From positions 1-7,659 of the forward strand of contig JALZUX010000384.1 of assembly GCA_023301405.1 (NCBI GenBank): a stretch of DNA of 7,659 nucleotides. The letters run 5' to 3'. How positions within the stretch are numbered: position 1 is the stretch's first letter; every line of letters begins with the position of its first letter. The position numbers and the translations under genes are program-made. The notes under the pieces were generated by a model. That model worked only from the letters and a program-made list of their open reading frames with translations. It was not told where the DNA came from and made no database searches. This DNA comes from Granulosicoccaceae bacterium. Lineage in GTDB: Bacteria; Pseudomonadota; Gammaproteobacteria; Granulosicoccales; Granulosicoccaceae. Below, in pieces: positions 1 through 6,546 of this stretch.

Positions 1-2
1 CT

Positions 3-214
3 AAACAGCAGCCCCGCAGGGACACCATCTAAAACAGCAGCCCCCGGCCAGGTCCAGCGGAAGGCGACACCTAGACAGCAGCCCCGCAGGGACACCATCT
101 AACACAGCAGCCCCCGGCAGGGACACCATCTAACAAAACAAGCCCCGCAGGGACACCATCTAAAACAGCACCCCCCCGGCAAGGGACACCACCTAAAAAA
201 AGCCCCCCGCAGGG
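3..214 (-). repeat. Left array of alternating short/long GC-rich tandem repeats
   Basis: Seven head-to-tail units can be read at about 3-30, 31-72, 73-100, 101-131, 132-161, 162-194 and 195-214 (partial). Each has a core of CAGCAGCCCC, then GCAGGGACACCATCT, joined by an A-rich linker. Units alternate between a short form (core CCCCGCAGGG) and a long form (core CCCCCGGCAGGG). The unit at 31-72 carries an extra ~11 bp and is diverged. Read on the minus strand, each unit can fold as GTCCC-TGC-GGGGC, or with loop TGCCG in the long form. The last partial unit ends 3 nt from the stop codon of the leftward gene. There are no unique spacers. The family is repeated in inverse orientation at 7541-7659. 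Its function is unknown. Confidence 0.9.
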
Positions 215-217
215 TAA

Positions 218-829
218 CTAACTATTTTCCGGCGCAATGACAGGCTTTAATAATTTAACTAATTCCGTCAACTGCTCATCAACATCAATAGCGTTCGCAT
301 TCAACAAAGCCTCAGAGTAGGTTAAAAGGCACATAATCCCTGAAATTTGGCACACCTCACGTTCAACGATATCATTCCACTGAGGAATAACCGTCTCTTT
401 GGCAGAGCTTTTACCAACCTGCATATACCGTGCGTGTGCGTAGCTGCTCATTGGTTTCCAGGCTAGATCGTGAATCGTTTTCAGAATGCCTGCCGAGTCT
501 GCAACGTTTTCCACTTCCTGGACGAGTTCTTTCATTGTTTTAGGGTTGTCTATTCGATCTTTTTCAACGTATTTTGCGAATTGCTGGTCAGTAGCGCATC
601 GGTTCAGCCAGAGCATTTTTACGCCGCTTTCAAATACGGGCCTTACCAGGCTTAGAGCGGATGCAAATAGCTCTTTTTCGATAAGAAAGACTATGGACTT
701 CCCATGTTCATGGGTGATATCTGCCAGTGCACCTACGACAATACTTTTCTTATTTTCACGAGCCGATAGATTGACTATTCTAGCGTCGACATAAGAGTAT
801 GCATTTTTTAGGTGATCTAAAGGTTTCAT
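218..829 (-). CDS. Hypothetical protein, 203 aa, DUF5677/DUF6988-like
   Basis: This intact ORF has an ATG start at 829 and a TAG stop at 218. The product has no signal peptide and no convincing membrane helix, so it is probably cytoplasmic and mainly helical. Residues ~42-75 (HGKSIVFLIEKELF, then SALSLVRPVFESGVKMLWL) resemble the helical core of the loosely defined DUF5677/DUF6988 class. That match is from memory of the pattern and is not certain, and no enzymatic role can be assigned. Internal methionines come too late to be alternative starts. No Shine-Dalgarno sequence precedes the ATG, and a possible promoter lies so close that the message would be nearly leaderless. The gene stands alone: over 1 kb of gene-poor DNA lies upstream and the repeat array begins directly after its stop. 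It may be an accessory gene. Confidence 0.7.
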   Translation of the reverse strand: MKPLDHLKNAYSYVDARIVNLSARENKKSIVVGALADITHEHGKSIVFLIEKELFASALSLVRPVFESGVKMLWLNRCATDQQFAKYVEKDRIDNPKTMKELVQEVENVADSAGILKTIHDLAWKPMSSYAHARYMQVGKSSAKETVIPQWNDIVEREVCQISGIMCLLTYSEALLNANAIDVDEQLTELVKLLKPVIAPENS

Positions 830-839
830 TGGAAATTTT

Positions 840-869
840 AGTATAGAGGCCTTTTCGGTGTTCAGTGAA
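840..869 (-). promoter_or_regulatory. Candidate sigma-70 promoter for the 203-aa gene
   Basis: On the minus strand TATACT (845-840) matches the -10 consensus well. TTCACT (869-864) is a 4/6 match to the -35 box with an 18-bp spacer. Transcription would start about 4-6 nt before the ATG at 829, which fits the lack of a ribosome binding site. This is a by-eye call only. Confidence 0.35.
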
Positions 870-1096
870 ATAGAGATTTGTTATCTGAAGTGACGTAGTA
901 AGTCGTTTTCAGTGTGGTGTTCTGCTCTTTAAAGTATTCACTTGATAACCCTGTTCTATAGGTGATTTTGATCCTTATGTTTGATTCAACTTAAAACGGC
1001 GTCAATGTATTAGACGGCGAGAATAGTAAATAGCTGTGATCAGGCTTTATGGAAAATCAGTTAAATCCTAGTGTATAGGGCCTGAAATAGCGGTAC

Positions 1097-1126
1097 CCTG
1101 CTTTAACGCAGGTCTTCTTTTTTCGT
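1097..1126 (+). terminator. Orphan rho-independent terminator-like hairpin
   Basis: CCTGC (1097-1101) and GCAGG (1108-1112) form a 5-bp stem with loop TTTAAC. It is followed by TCTTCTTTTTTCG, a T-rich tract on the plus strand. No plus-strand gene precedes it in the window. It could end a small RNA or be the tail of a lost gene. The stem is short, so the call is tentative. Confidence 0.3.
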
Positions 1127-1149
1127 CACAGAGTTTGTACTGATTCTTC

Positions 1150-1291
1150 TTAGTCGCCGAAGAAAATCACAGAGATTGCCGAATGAAGCGTATCGTCAAA
1201 GAGCCTGTTTTTTTGAAAAATCTACTATGGGGCAACCAGAACATAACAAAAAAGACGCCAATATCAGTGTTTTTAGTGTTTGCACTTGCAT
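1150..1291 (-). pseudogene. Possible frameshifted small lipoprotein-like ORF
   Basis: From an ATG at 1291 the minus strand reads 31 codons to a TGA at 1196. It begins MQVQTLKTLILASFLL, then CSGC, which resembles a short signal peptide with a weak lipobox (Cys20). The frame runs into a 7-A homopolymer (1214-1208) just before the stop. Removing one A would continue into RLFDDTLHSAISVIFFGD and a TAA at 1150, giving about 46 residues. This could be a decayed small lipoprotein gene, a sequencing error in the A run, or chance. No ribosome binding site is evident. A 40-codon plus-strand frame (1183-1305) covers the same DNA. Confidence 0.2.
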
Positions 1292-1400
1292 TTTACAGGC
1301 AATAATAGCTTGTTTTTTGGTTAATCAGCCTTCAGGTGGTACATCTTGTACGCGAAAGCTGCAATAAACCAGCGGTTTGGTGATTTATAAGAATTCGAAT

Positions 1401-1416
1401 TTTGGGGGTCAGGTCT
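1401..1416 (+). other. GGGGGTCAGGTCT motif, possible mobile-element end
   Basis: TTTGGGGGTCAGGTCT resembles a motif I associate with sequences near REP-associated (Y1 / IS200-like) tyrosine transposase genes in gammaproteobacteria. No transposase gene is present here. The motif overlaps the 3' end of the coding-like tract on the minus strand (1409-1713). The link to a mobile element is inferred from memory of the motif only. Confidence 0.25.
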
Positions 1417-1713
1417 GCTGGCATTCGGTTAAAATATGGGTTTTCATGCGGCGAAAGTCACCAAAAGTGTGTGCGCAGTGTTGTTGATCATTTCGCATGT
1501 TAGTAGTTTTAAAAATTATAGCGAAAGCAGTCGCAGCACCGGTTATGGCGTCAAAAGCATCTGTCGCTGATAAGTAATCAGGCGTGGATATTTTATTTGT
1601 GCGGCCCGGTTGAACAGGTAGGCAAGCAATGAATTTAAAAATGCGCGGGCATCTTTGAACCTAAAGCAACCTTGGAAAGGCAAATAAAAAATCAAGCTCC
1701 CTGTGATTGAAAG
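1409..1713 (-). pseudogene. Coding-like remnant with two overlapping open frames
   Basis: Two minus-strand frames are unusually open. Frame A (1713-1543) reads 56 codons, including GCFRFKDARAFLNSLLAYLF. Frame B (1660-1409) reads 83 codons, including STPDYLSATDAFDAITGAAT and MRNDQQHCAHTFGDFRRMKT. Neither has a credible start codon at its beginning, and a frame change between them would be needed to make one longer protein. Frame B reads like real protein but I recognise no family. It may be a truncated gene or part of a dispersed repeat. Its stop lies inside the GGGGGTCAGGTCT motif. Confidence 0.25.
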
Positions 1714-1907
1714 TTACTGGTAATTTTAAAAAAAACCATATGGCTGCACGCAGATAGCGTAATTCCGATCATCAAATAGCTTAATTGACTTGGCTAAAGT
1801 AAGGGCTGGTTTTTTTCAATTAGCCTGAAGAAACAAAGGAAAAGTACGGGCTGCAACAGGTATTTTTCAAAGTGTCTGGCGGGGCATTCAGGGCGGTCAT
1901 TCAGTTA

Positions 1908-3536
1908 TCAGGCCGCCGATTGAATGTTGGCCTGTTGAAGGGCAGGTAGTTTAATCATAAACTGAGTTTTCTGCCCCGGCTCACTTTCGACAGTGATATC
2001 GCCGTCGTGGTCTTTGACAATACCATAGGTAATTGCCAAGCCTAGCCCGGTGCCTTTACCCACTGCTTTCGTTGTGAAAAAGGGTTCAAACAGCGTGTCG
2101 AAATTTTCTGGTGCAATACCGGTTCCGTTGTCAGTGACGCATACAACAACATGTTCAGCGTCGATGTATGTACTAACACAAATATTTCCTATGTCTGATA
2201 TCGCGTCGGCTGAGTTTTCCAGTAGCTGCGTTAACACTTGATTAATATCCGTGGGGCTGCCATAGACGAGTGGAATATCTTGCAAGTCGGTCTTTACATT
2301 TTTGTTTTTACAGCTTGTGTTTTTTGCAGTATTTAAAGCCTGCTCAATGCACTCGTTCAGGTTAAGAGGCTCTTTTGCAGTGCCCTTCATGCTTGAGAAA
2401 TCGTTAAGTCCTTTGACTATATCTCTGATTCTACCGGTGCCTTTTATTGCGTCAGTTATTAACTCCTCAATATCTTCATCTATGGATTCTAAATCATATT
2501 TTTTCTCATGCTTAGCGATACGACTCACCAGCTCTCTGGTGTTTTCAAGGCTATCGAGTTCGATTGAGTTGTACAGATTCCGTAATTTTCGATAGGCTTC
2601 TATATAGCTAGATAACGTATCTAAATTACTGTGTACAAATGAAATTGGATTGTTTATCTCGTGTGACAGGCCTGCTGCCAGTCTCCCTATCGATGCGGTC
2701 TTTTCTGTTTGTACCAGTTGCTCCCGGGTCTTCGATAGGCGTTGATTGGTGGCTTGCAACTCATTTACTTGTTGTTCTATTTTTAGTGTTCTACGCTCGA
2801 CGCGATCTTCTAGAGTCTGATTGAGTTCTAGCAACTCTTGTTCATATTTGTCTCGCAACTTTTGTGATTCACGCAAAGTTGCAGACATCTTGTTAAATGC
2901 CTTTGCTACATCGGCAACTTCGTCTTTGCTGCTGACCGGAATTTCACCGTCATAGTTGCCAGCTGATATTTTCTTTGCCGCTTGTTGCAATAGTACAAGC
3001 TGGCGGGTGAGGTAGGTGCCAAGAAGCAGTGAAAACATCGCAACAAGAAACATCTCGGTGACGGCTATAGTCACGCTGAAGGTTTTAGCGGATTCGATGG
3101 TGCGCTTTATGCTGTCGGTGCTAATGCCTAGCTGCACGCTGCCGTAGACGATTCCACCTTCACTGATATTGGTGCTGGTATCAAATACGTGGTCGTCTAC
3201 GTCGTTGAGGTAATAGTCCTGGACAAAGGGTTTGGCTTCAAAATTTGGGTCGATAGCGGATGACATAAGCGTATCGTCTGGTCCGACAACACGCACATAG
3301 GCGATATCAGGGTTGGTGAGTAACTCAGATGTAAAAGCATCAAGGGTCGCCAGATCAAATGAGAGTAACGGGTCTTTTGCAGTTGCCGCAAACAAAGCCA
3401 GCGTCGTTTCAGCACGCTTAATTAGCGCTAGTTCTGCACTGTCTTTCATGAATCCTAAAACTGTCAGGATCAAATAGCCCAATAGTAGCGCCTCGATCAA
3501 CGCTACACCGGTCATCGTTTTAAATCGCAGAGACAC
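1908..3536 (-). CDS. Membrane sensor histidine kinase (sensor-HAMP-HisKA-HATPase)
   Basis: This 542-residue inner-membrane kinase starts at GTG (3536), because the leading SLRFK and TM1 follow directly; an in-frame stop just upstream excludes extension. TM1 is ~9-29. A ~120-residue periplasmic domain (~30-152, Cache/PAS-like) follows, then TM2 ~154-176, HAMP ~174-226 and coiled coil ~225-280. The H-box is SHEINNP with phospho-acceptor His292. The N-box has Asn441 (LLENSADAI), G1 is DNGTGI (469-474), the F-box FEPFFTTK (483-490) and G2 GKGTGLGL (493-500). All catalytic boxes look intact. There is no receiver domain, so an external response regulator is required. It lies 27 bp downstream of the PhnD-like gene and is almost certainly cotranscribed with it. 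That partner suggests the kinase reads a ligand-loaded periplasmic protein. The core closely resembles the kinase at 6547-7533. No clear terminator follows the stop. Confidence 0.93.
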   Translation of the reverse strand: MSLRFKTMTGVALIEALLLGYLILTVLGFMKDSAELALIKRAETTLALFAATAKDPLLSFDLATLDAFTSELLTNPDIAYVRVVGPDDTLMSSAIDPNFEAKPFVQDYYLNDVDDHVFDTSTNISEGGIVYGSVQLGISTDSIKRTIESAKTFSVTIAVTEMFLVAMFSLLLGTYLTRQLVLLQQAAKKISAGNYDGEIPVSSKDEVADVAKAFNKMSATLRESQKLRDKYEQELLELNQTLEDRVERRTLKIEQQVNELQATNQRLSKTREQLVQTEKTASIGRLAAGLSHEINNPISFVHSNLDTLSSYIEAYRKLRNLYNSIELDSLENTRELVSRIAKHEKKYDLESIDEDIEELITDAIKGTGRIRDIVKGLNDFSSMKGTAKEPLNLNECIEQALNTAKNTSCKNKNVKTDLQDIPLVYGSPTDINQVLTQLLENSADAISDIGNICVSTYIDAEHVVVCVTDNGTGIAPENFDTLFEPFFTTKAVGKGTGLGLAITYGIVKDHDGDITVESEPGQKTQFMIKLPALQQANIQSAA

Positions 3537-3563
3537 GCTATATGCTCACGTTAAACCTACTAT

Positions 3564-4373
3564 TTATTCGTCGAGTGCGGTCAGATTTAACGCCCGTACA
3601 TCATCCCACGAGTCATCAGCTGCAGCCTGTATCGGCTTGAGGTTTAACCCTGCCAATAGGCTTCGACCGGCTTCGGAATCTTCCAGACCGATCAGTGCCT
3701 GCTGTATCTTGGCGCGGTGATCTTCTGAGACTCGTGGGTGGGCAGCGAAGGCATGGGGTGTGTACTTTTTAGTCTTCCATAAAATACGTAACTGGCTACG
3801 AATTGCCGGGTCAGTGTTATTGAAAGTTCGCATGATGCCACCGCCAGCAGAAACTAATCCCCGTGCTACTGCTAAATAGACTGAGTCGTGCGATGACACG
3901 TATTTTGGAACATGGCTGATTTGCTGTTTGTTGAGTTCAGCGCGTGGCAACACAGAAGCTGCGAAGGCGGCCGGTGAAGGGAATGCGATCTGCTGGGCAT
4001 CCAGATCAACCAGAGATTGAAGCGGACTCTGCTTTTTTACCACCATAATGCCTTGTATGCGCTTTCCTTTCTGATTAGCCAGCGCAACGTAACCTGGTGA
4101 TTGGCTGAAGACTGTGTAGTGATAGGGGTTCATGTAGGCAAAGTCATACTCACCTGCTGCAAGACGAGCCTCAAAGGTCGGGATGTCCTTGGCGGTGGTG
4201 AATTTGATCGACAGACCGGTTTCAGCACTTAGTTTTGTAAGCACCGGTCCCCAGAGTTTCGCTAGTTTGGTGGCTGACTGTTGCGGAACAATGGCAAAAC
4301 TATAGTCTTTGGCATGTAGGTCGGCAGACCAACTCAAGGACAACAGCACAAGGCCAATTAGTCTTTTTTTCAT
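3564..4373 (-). CDS. PhnD-type periplasmic binding protein, sensor partner
   Basis: This 269-residue exported protein belongs to the PhnD (phosphate/phosphite/phosphonate) substrate-binding family. Residues 1-21 form a signal peptide (KKR, hydrophobic stretch, cleavage after LHA). There is no lipobox cysteine, so it should be soluble in the periplasm. Family-like signatures are FAIVPQQSATKLAKLW (~26-41), YDFAYMNPYHY (~76-86), FPSPAAFAASVLPRAEL (~130-146) and SHDSVYLAVARGLVSAGGG (~160-178). The start is ATG at 4373, with AAAGG 8 nt upstream. No ABC permease or ATPase gene accompanies it. Instead a sensor kinase follows after 27 bp, so a signalling role is more likely than uptake. The family name does not fix the ligand: related proteins bind varied small anions, and the usual phosphonate-site residues are not obvious here. 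Confidence 0.88.
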   Translation of the reverse strand: MKKRLIGLVLLSLSWSADLHAKDYSFAIVPQQSATKLAKLWGPVLTKLSAETGLSIKFTTAKDIPTFEARLAAGEYDFAYMNPYHYTVFSQSPGYVALANQKGKRIQGIMVVKKQSPLQSLVDLDAQQIAFPSPAAFAASVLPRAELNKQQISHVPKYVSSHDSVYLAVARGLVSAGGGIMRTFNNTDPAIRSQLRILWKTKKYTPHAFAAHPRVSEDHRAKIQQALIGLEDSEAGRSLLAGLNLKPIQAAADDSWDDVRALNLTALDE

Positions 4374-4591
4374 GTAATGTGCCTTTTCTTAATACCGGCT
4401 GTGTCGACCCGCCAGCAAAAAACTGTATTTGATTTCTAGTTATGCAAGCCGTCTCTCATTAGTGGGTCGGCCGGAAACTTTACCCCCGGTTAAGCAAAAT
4501 GTGATTTTGTCGTTATAACTCATACAACAGCGAATACACAGCCTACTCAGTGTTTTACCCGGCATTACCCGGTAACTTGAACGGATTCTCC
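4374..4591. promoter_or_regulatory. Divergent promoter region between the two signalling operons
   Basis: This ~218-bp AT-rich gap separates the leftward PhnD/kinase operon from the rightward HD-GYP/H-NOX operon and must hold both promoters. Leftward candidate: TTGCTG (4418-4413) and TATTAA (4394-4389), 18-bp spacing. Rightward candidate: TATAAC (4514-4519) with a poor -35 TTAAGC (4490-4495). Both are weak. CGACCC (4405-4410) and GGGTCG (4464-4469) form a widely spaced inverted pair that could be an operator. I see no FNR/NnrR-type TTGAT-N4-ATCAA site. Confidence 0.4.
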
Positions 4592-5905
4592 ATGCTTGCA
4601 CACAGTCTCCCAGAAGACTTTTCTCCGGAAGAAGCGCAGATCAGCGGCACAATTTTATGTGTCGATGATGAAAGCCAGATTTTAAAATCGCTGAAGCGGG
4701 TATTTCGTCGTGCCGGACATGACACGGTGATATTTACTAGTGCTGCCGAGGCACTTGAGTATCTTCAGGAAAACACAGTTGACCTGATTATTTCTGATAT
4801 GCGTATGCCTGAGATGGATGGAAACAAGTTTCTATCCGAAGCCGCCAGCCAATGGCCTAACAGTGTACGGATGCTATTGACCGGTTATTCTGATCTCGAC
4901 TCAATGGTCGGCGCCATAAACAATGGTCATATCTACCGGTATATCTCTAAGCCATGGGATGAAACAGACCTGTTGATGAGCATCCAGCGGGCGCTGGAAA
5001 CCAAGCGCTTGAAGGACGAACATACACGTCTTAACAAATTGACCGATGAGCAGAACATAAAGCTACAGGCGCTTAATAGTAGTTTGGAAGAAAGGGTTGC
5101 CAAGCGTACTGAAGATTTAAAGAAAGCAAACACCAGTCTGCACAATGCCTATGCTGATTCGGTGGCAGTATTTGCGCGTATTATTGGCATGCGTGAAGGA
5201 GAGTCCGCAGCACACGGTGAGCGCATCGCCGAGCTGGCTGAAAGAGTTGCAGTGCATATGAAGCTGGATGACCAGCAGCGCCAAGACATTCAGTATGCAG
5301 CACTGCTGCACGATATTGGAAAAATCGGCTTGCCTGATACCTTACTTCAAACACCCTATGAATCTCAGAGCGATGAACAGCGAGAACAGTATCAACAGCA
5401 TTCGGTAAACGGCGAGGCTGTACTAATGAGCCTGGGGCCGCTTGAAAGTGCTGCAAGTATTATTCGCAGCCACCATGAGCGGATAAATGGTTCCGGCTTC
5501 CCTGATGGATTAAAGGGAGAGGATATTCCGCTTGGTGCAAGAATTTTGAATGTTGTAAACGAGCATGATGATTTACTGTCAGGTGCACTTCTGGGGCGCC
5601 AGCTAGATGCCGCAGCAGCCAACAGCTACCTTGAGGCCGGAAGTGGTATACGGTATGACCCGAATGTTGTCGCTGCATTTTTGGCGATCAGTGCAGACCG
5701 AACGCAAAGTGAAAGTATACGCAAAGAGTTGGTTTTGTCTATTGATGATGTTAAGCCTGGAATGGTGTTAGCGCAGGATATTTATCTTCGCGAAAATGTG
5801 CTTATGCTACGAAGCGGCCAAGTGCTGACTGAAAGTTTTATAAAGAAGTTTAAAACGCTGCGTACCGACTCAAAGAAAATGAGCTTGTTGAAAGTTTGTA
5901 CCTGA
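4592..5905 (+). CDS. RpfG-like response regulator, REC plus degenerate HD-GYP
   Basis: From ATG 4592 the protein has 437 residues. A GTG at 4550 would add 14 residues but has no ribosome binding site, whereas CGGA lies 6 nt before the ATG. REC (~18-140) is complete: acidic Asp25/Asp26, phospho-acceptor Asp69 (SDMRMPEMDG), Thr97 and Lys120 (SKPW). A coiled coil (~140-185) leads to the HD-GYP domain (~190-370). Glu204, His208, His240-Asp241, Lys244, His270 and His294-His295-Glu296 are retained. However DGSGYP has become NGSGFP (Asn299, Phe303), the usual vaDxyDA Asp is Asn323, and the RPYR segment is missing. A C-terminal module (~380-437, with DDVKPGMVLAQDIY) is common in this group. The family hydrolyses cyclic-di-GMP; the losses make weakened or absent activity likely. 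It resembles the role of Shewanella HnoD. The H-NOX gene follows after 99 bp. Confidence 0.9.
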   Translation: MLAHSLPEDFSPEEAQISGTILCVDDESQILKSLKRVFRRAGHDTVIFTSAAEALEYLQENTVDLIISDMRMPEMDGNKFLSEAASQWPNSVRMLLTGYSDLDSMVGAINNGHIYRYISKPWDETDLLMSIQRALETKRLKDEHTRLNKLTDEQNIKLQALNSSLEERVAKRTEDLKKANTSLHNAYADSVAVFARIIGMREGESAAHGERIAELAERVAVHMKLDDQQRQDIQYAALLHDIGKIGLPDTLLQTPYESQSDEQREQYQQHSVNGEAVLMSLGPLESAASIIRSHHERINGSGFPDGLKGEDIPLGARILNVVNEHDDLLSGALLGRQLDAAAANSYLEAGSGIRYDPNVVAAFLAISADRTQSESIRKELVLSIDDVKPGMVLAQDIYLRENVLMLRSGQVLTESFIKKFKTLRTDSKKMSLLKVCT

Positions 5906-6004
5906 TTTCAGAGTATTTCGAATGCCACTTAACGCTAACGCTGCCACAGGGTAGTGGCGACCGTCACACCAAAGTAGTTGACAGAATAAAGAAAGGAATC
6001 AGAA
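5906..6004 (+). promoter_or_regulatory. Leader before H-NOX with alternative hairpins and strong RBS
   Basis: AAAGGA (5992-5997) lies 7 nt before the H-NOX ATG and is the clearest ribosome binding site in the window. GCCAC (5943-5947) pairs with GTGGC (5954-5958) over a 6-nt loop. GCCACT (5924-5929) could instead pair with AGTGGC (5953-5958), so the two hairpins are mutually exclusive. TAACGC is directly repeated at 5930-5935 and 5936-5941. No T-tract follows, so this is not a standard terminator, and readthrough from the HD-GYP gene is likely. Confidence 0.35.
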
Positions 6005-6541
6005 ATGAAAGGGATTGTATTTACATTGCTGGGTGATATGGTTGAGGAGACCTTTGGCCTTGAAGTGTGGGACGAACTCCTGACAACCGCCAACCTTGAC
6101 GGTGTGTTTATTACCACTGAAACTTACCCTGACGCAGATCTGATGGCGCTGGTCGCTGCTGCACATGAAAAATCAGGAATTCCGGTCAATGATCTGGTGC
6201 GTGCTTTTGGTGAGTATATGTTCCCCAAGTTTCACGAATCGAATCCCGGTTTTTTTCTGGAGGGGCAAACGTTAAAAGAGTTTCTATTGTCGGTTGACCG
6301 CGTAATTCATGTTGAAGTTAGAAAACTTCACCCCGGTGCCGGGCTGCCTGAATTTGCCTACAAGGACGTGGACGACAGCGAACTGACCATGTTTTATAGA
6401 TCACCCCGCCAGCTTTGTATGTTGGCTGAAGGTTTGATTGCGGGGGCTGCAAAGCACTTTAATACTGAATATACGTTAGAGCACAGAACCTGTATGCATG
6501 ATGGCTCTGATTCCTGTGAATTACACCTGACTATGGCGTAA
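6005..6541 (+). CDS. hnoX: H-NOX haem nitric oxide-binding sensor protein
   Basis: This 178-residue stand-alone H-NOX protein is of typical length and starts with the family's MKG. His102 (DRVIHVEV) aligns with the proximal haem ligand. YRSPR (131-135) is the YxSxR motif that holds the haem propionates. Position 140, a Tyr in O2-binding Thermoanaerobacter H-NOX, is Leu here, so NO selectivity over O2 is expected. Cys138, His160, Cys163 and Cys171 match the Cys/His cluster that binds zinc in Shewanella-type H-NOX proteins and has been linked to redox sensing. The protein is cytoplasmic. In the family, unliganded and NO-bound forms differ in their effect on the partner kinase, with the NO form inhibiting autophosphorylation. 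Here the partner is the kinase 5 bp downstream, and the likely output is the HD-GYP protein upstream. Start choice is supported by AAAGGA 7 nt upstream. Confidence 0.95.
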   Translation: MKGIVFTLLGDMVEETFGLEVWDELLTTANLDGVFITTETYPDADLMALVAAAHEKSGIPVNDLVRAFGEYMFPKFHESNPGFFLEGQTLKEFLLSVDRVIHVEVRKLHPGAGLPEFAYKDVDDSELTMFYRSPRQLCMLAEGLIAGAAKHFNTEYTLEHRTCMHDGSDSCELHLTMA

Positions 6542-6546
6542 GAACC

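Larger units (their letters stand above)
830..1907. other. Long gene-poor interval with decayed features
   Basis: About 1.1 kb separates the 203-aa gene from the end of the membrane kinase gene. Stops are dense in most frames and no intact gene is convincing. The parts that can be described are a hairpin plus T-tract at 1097-1126, a frameshifted small ORF at 1150-1291 (-), overlapping open frames at 1409-1713 (-), a GGGGGTCAGGTCT motif at 1404-1416, and fragments resembling the terminal repeats at 900-917 and 1006-1019. A short imperfect duplication (1878-1890 against 1891-1903, both ending CATTCA) lies just past the kinase stop. At 1714-1877 I see only AT-rich sequence with a loose inverted pair, GGCTAA (1792-1797) and TTAGCC (1820-1825). 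The composition suggests relics of past insertions. Confidence 0.6.

Noticed and set aside
3..214. CRISPR array
   Set aside because: Units are directly abutting with only a few A-rich linker bases, there are no unique spacers of constant length, and no cas genes are present.
3..214. Integron attC (59-bp element) array
   Set aside because: The ~59-60 bp dimer period is suggestive, but there are no GTTRRRY/RYYYAAC core sites and no cassette ORFs between units.
1183..1305. 40-codon plus-strand ORF (MKRIVKEPVFLKNLL...) with a hydrophobic tail
   Set aside because: It starts with ATG and looks mildly protein-like, but it has no clear ribosome binding site and competes with a minus-strand frame in the same DNA. 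It is too weak to call.
1176..1367. 63-codon plus-strand ORF starting with TTG
   Set aside because: It has no ribosome binding site, a rare start codon and cysteine-rich, low-complexity-like content with no recognisable family. It overlaps other equally open short frames.
1892..1917. GGCGG/CCGCC inverted pair at the end of the membrane kinase gene as a terminator
   Set aside because: The arms span the stop codon with a 16-nt loop and no T-tract follows on the minus strand.
4550..4591. GTG start giving a 451-aa HD-GYP protein
   Set aside because: There is no Shine-Dalgarno sequence before the GTG and the extra 14 residues add no domain. ATG at 4592 leaves an ordinary N-terminal lead into the receiver. 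The choice is not certain.
5117..5678. Several minus-strand ORFs inside the HD-GYP gene
   Set aside because: They are antisense shadows of a gene with a clear domain structure. They have no signals of their own.
5978..5983. TTGACA as a -35 box for H-NOX
   Set aside because: A perfect hexamer, but a matching -10 would fall on the start codon at 6005, and the ribosome binding site lies between.
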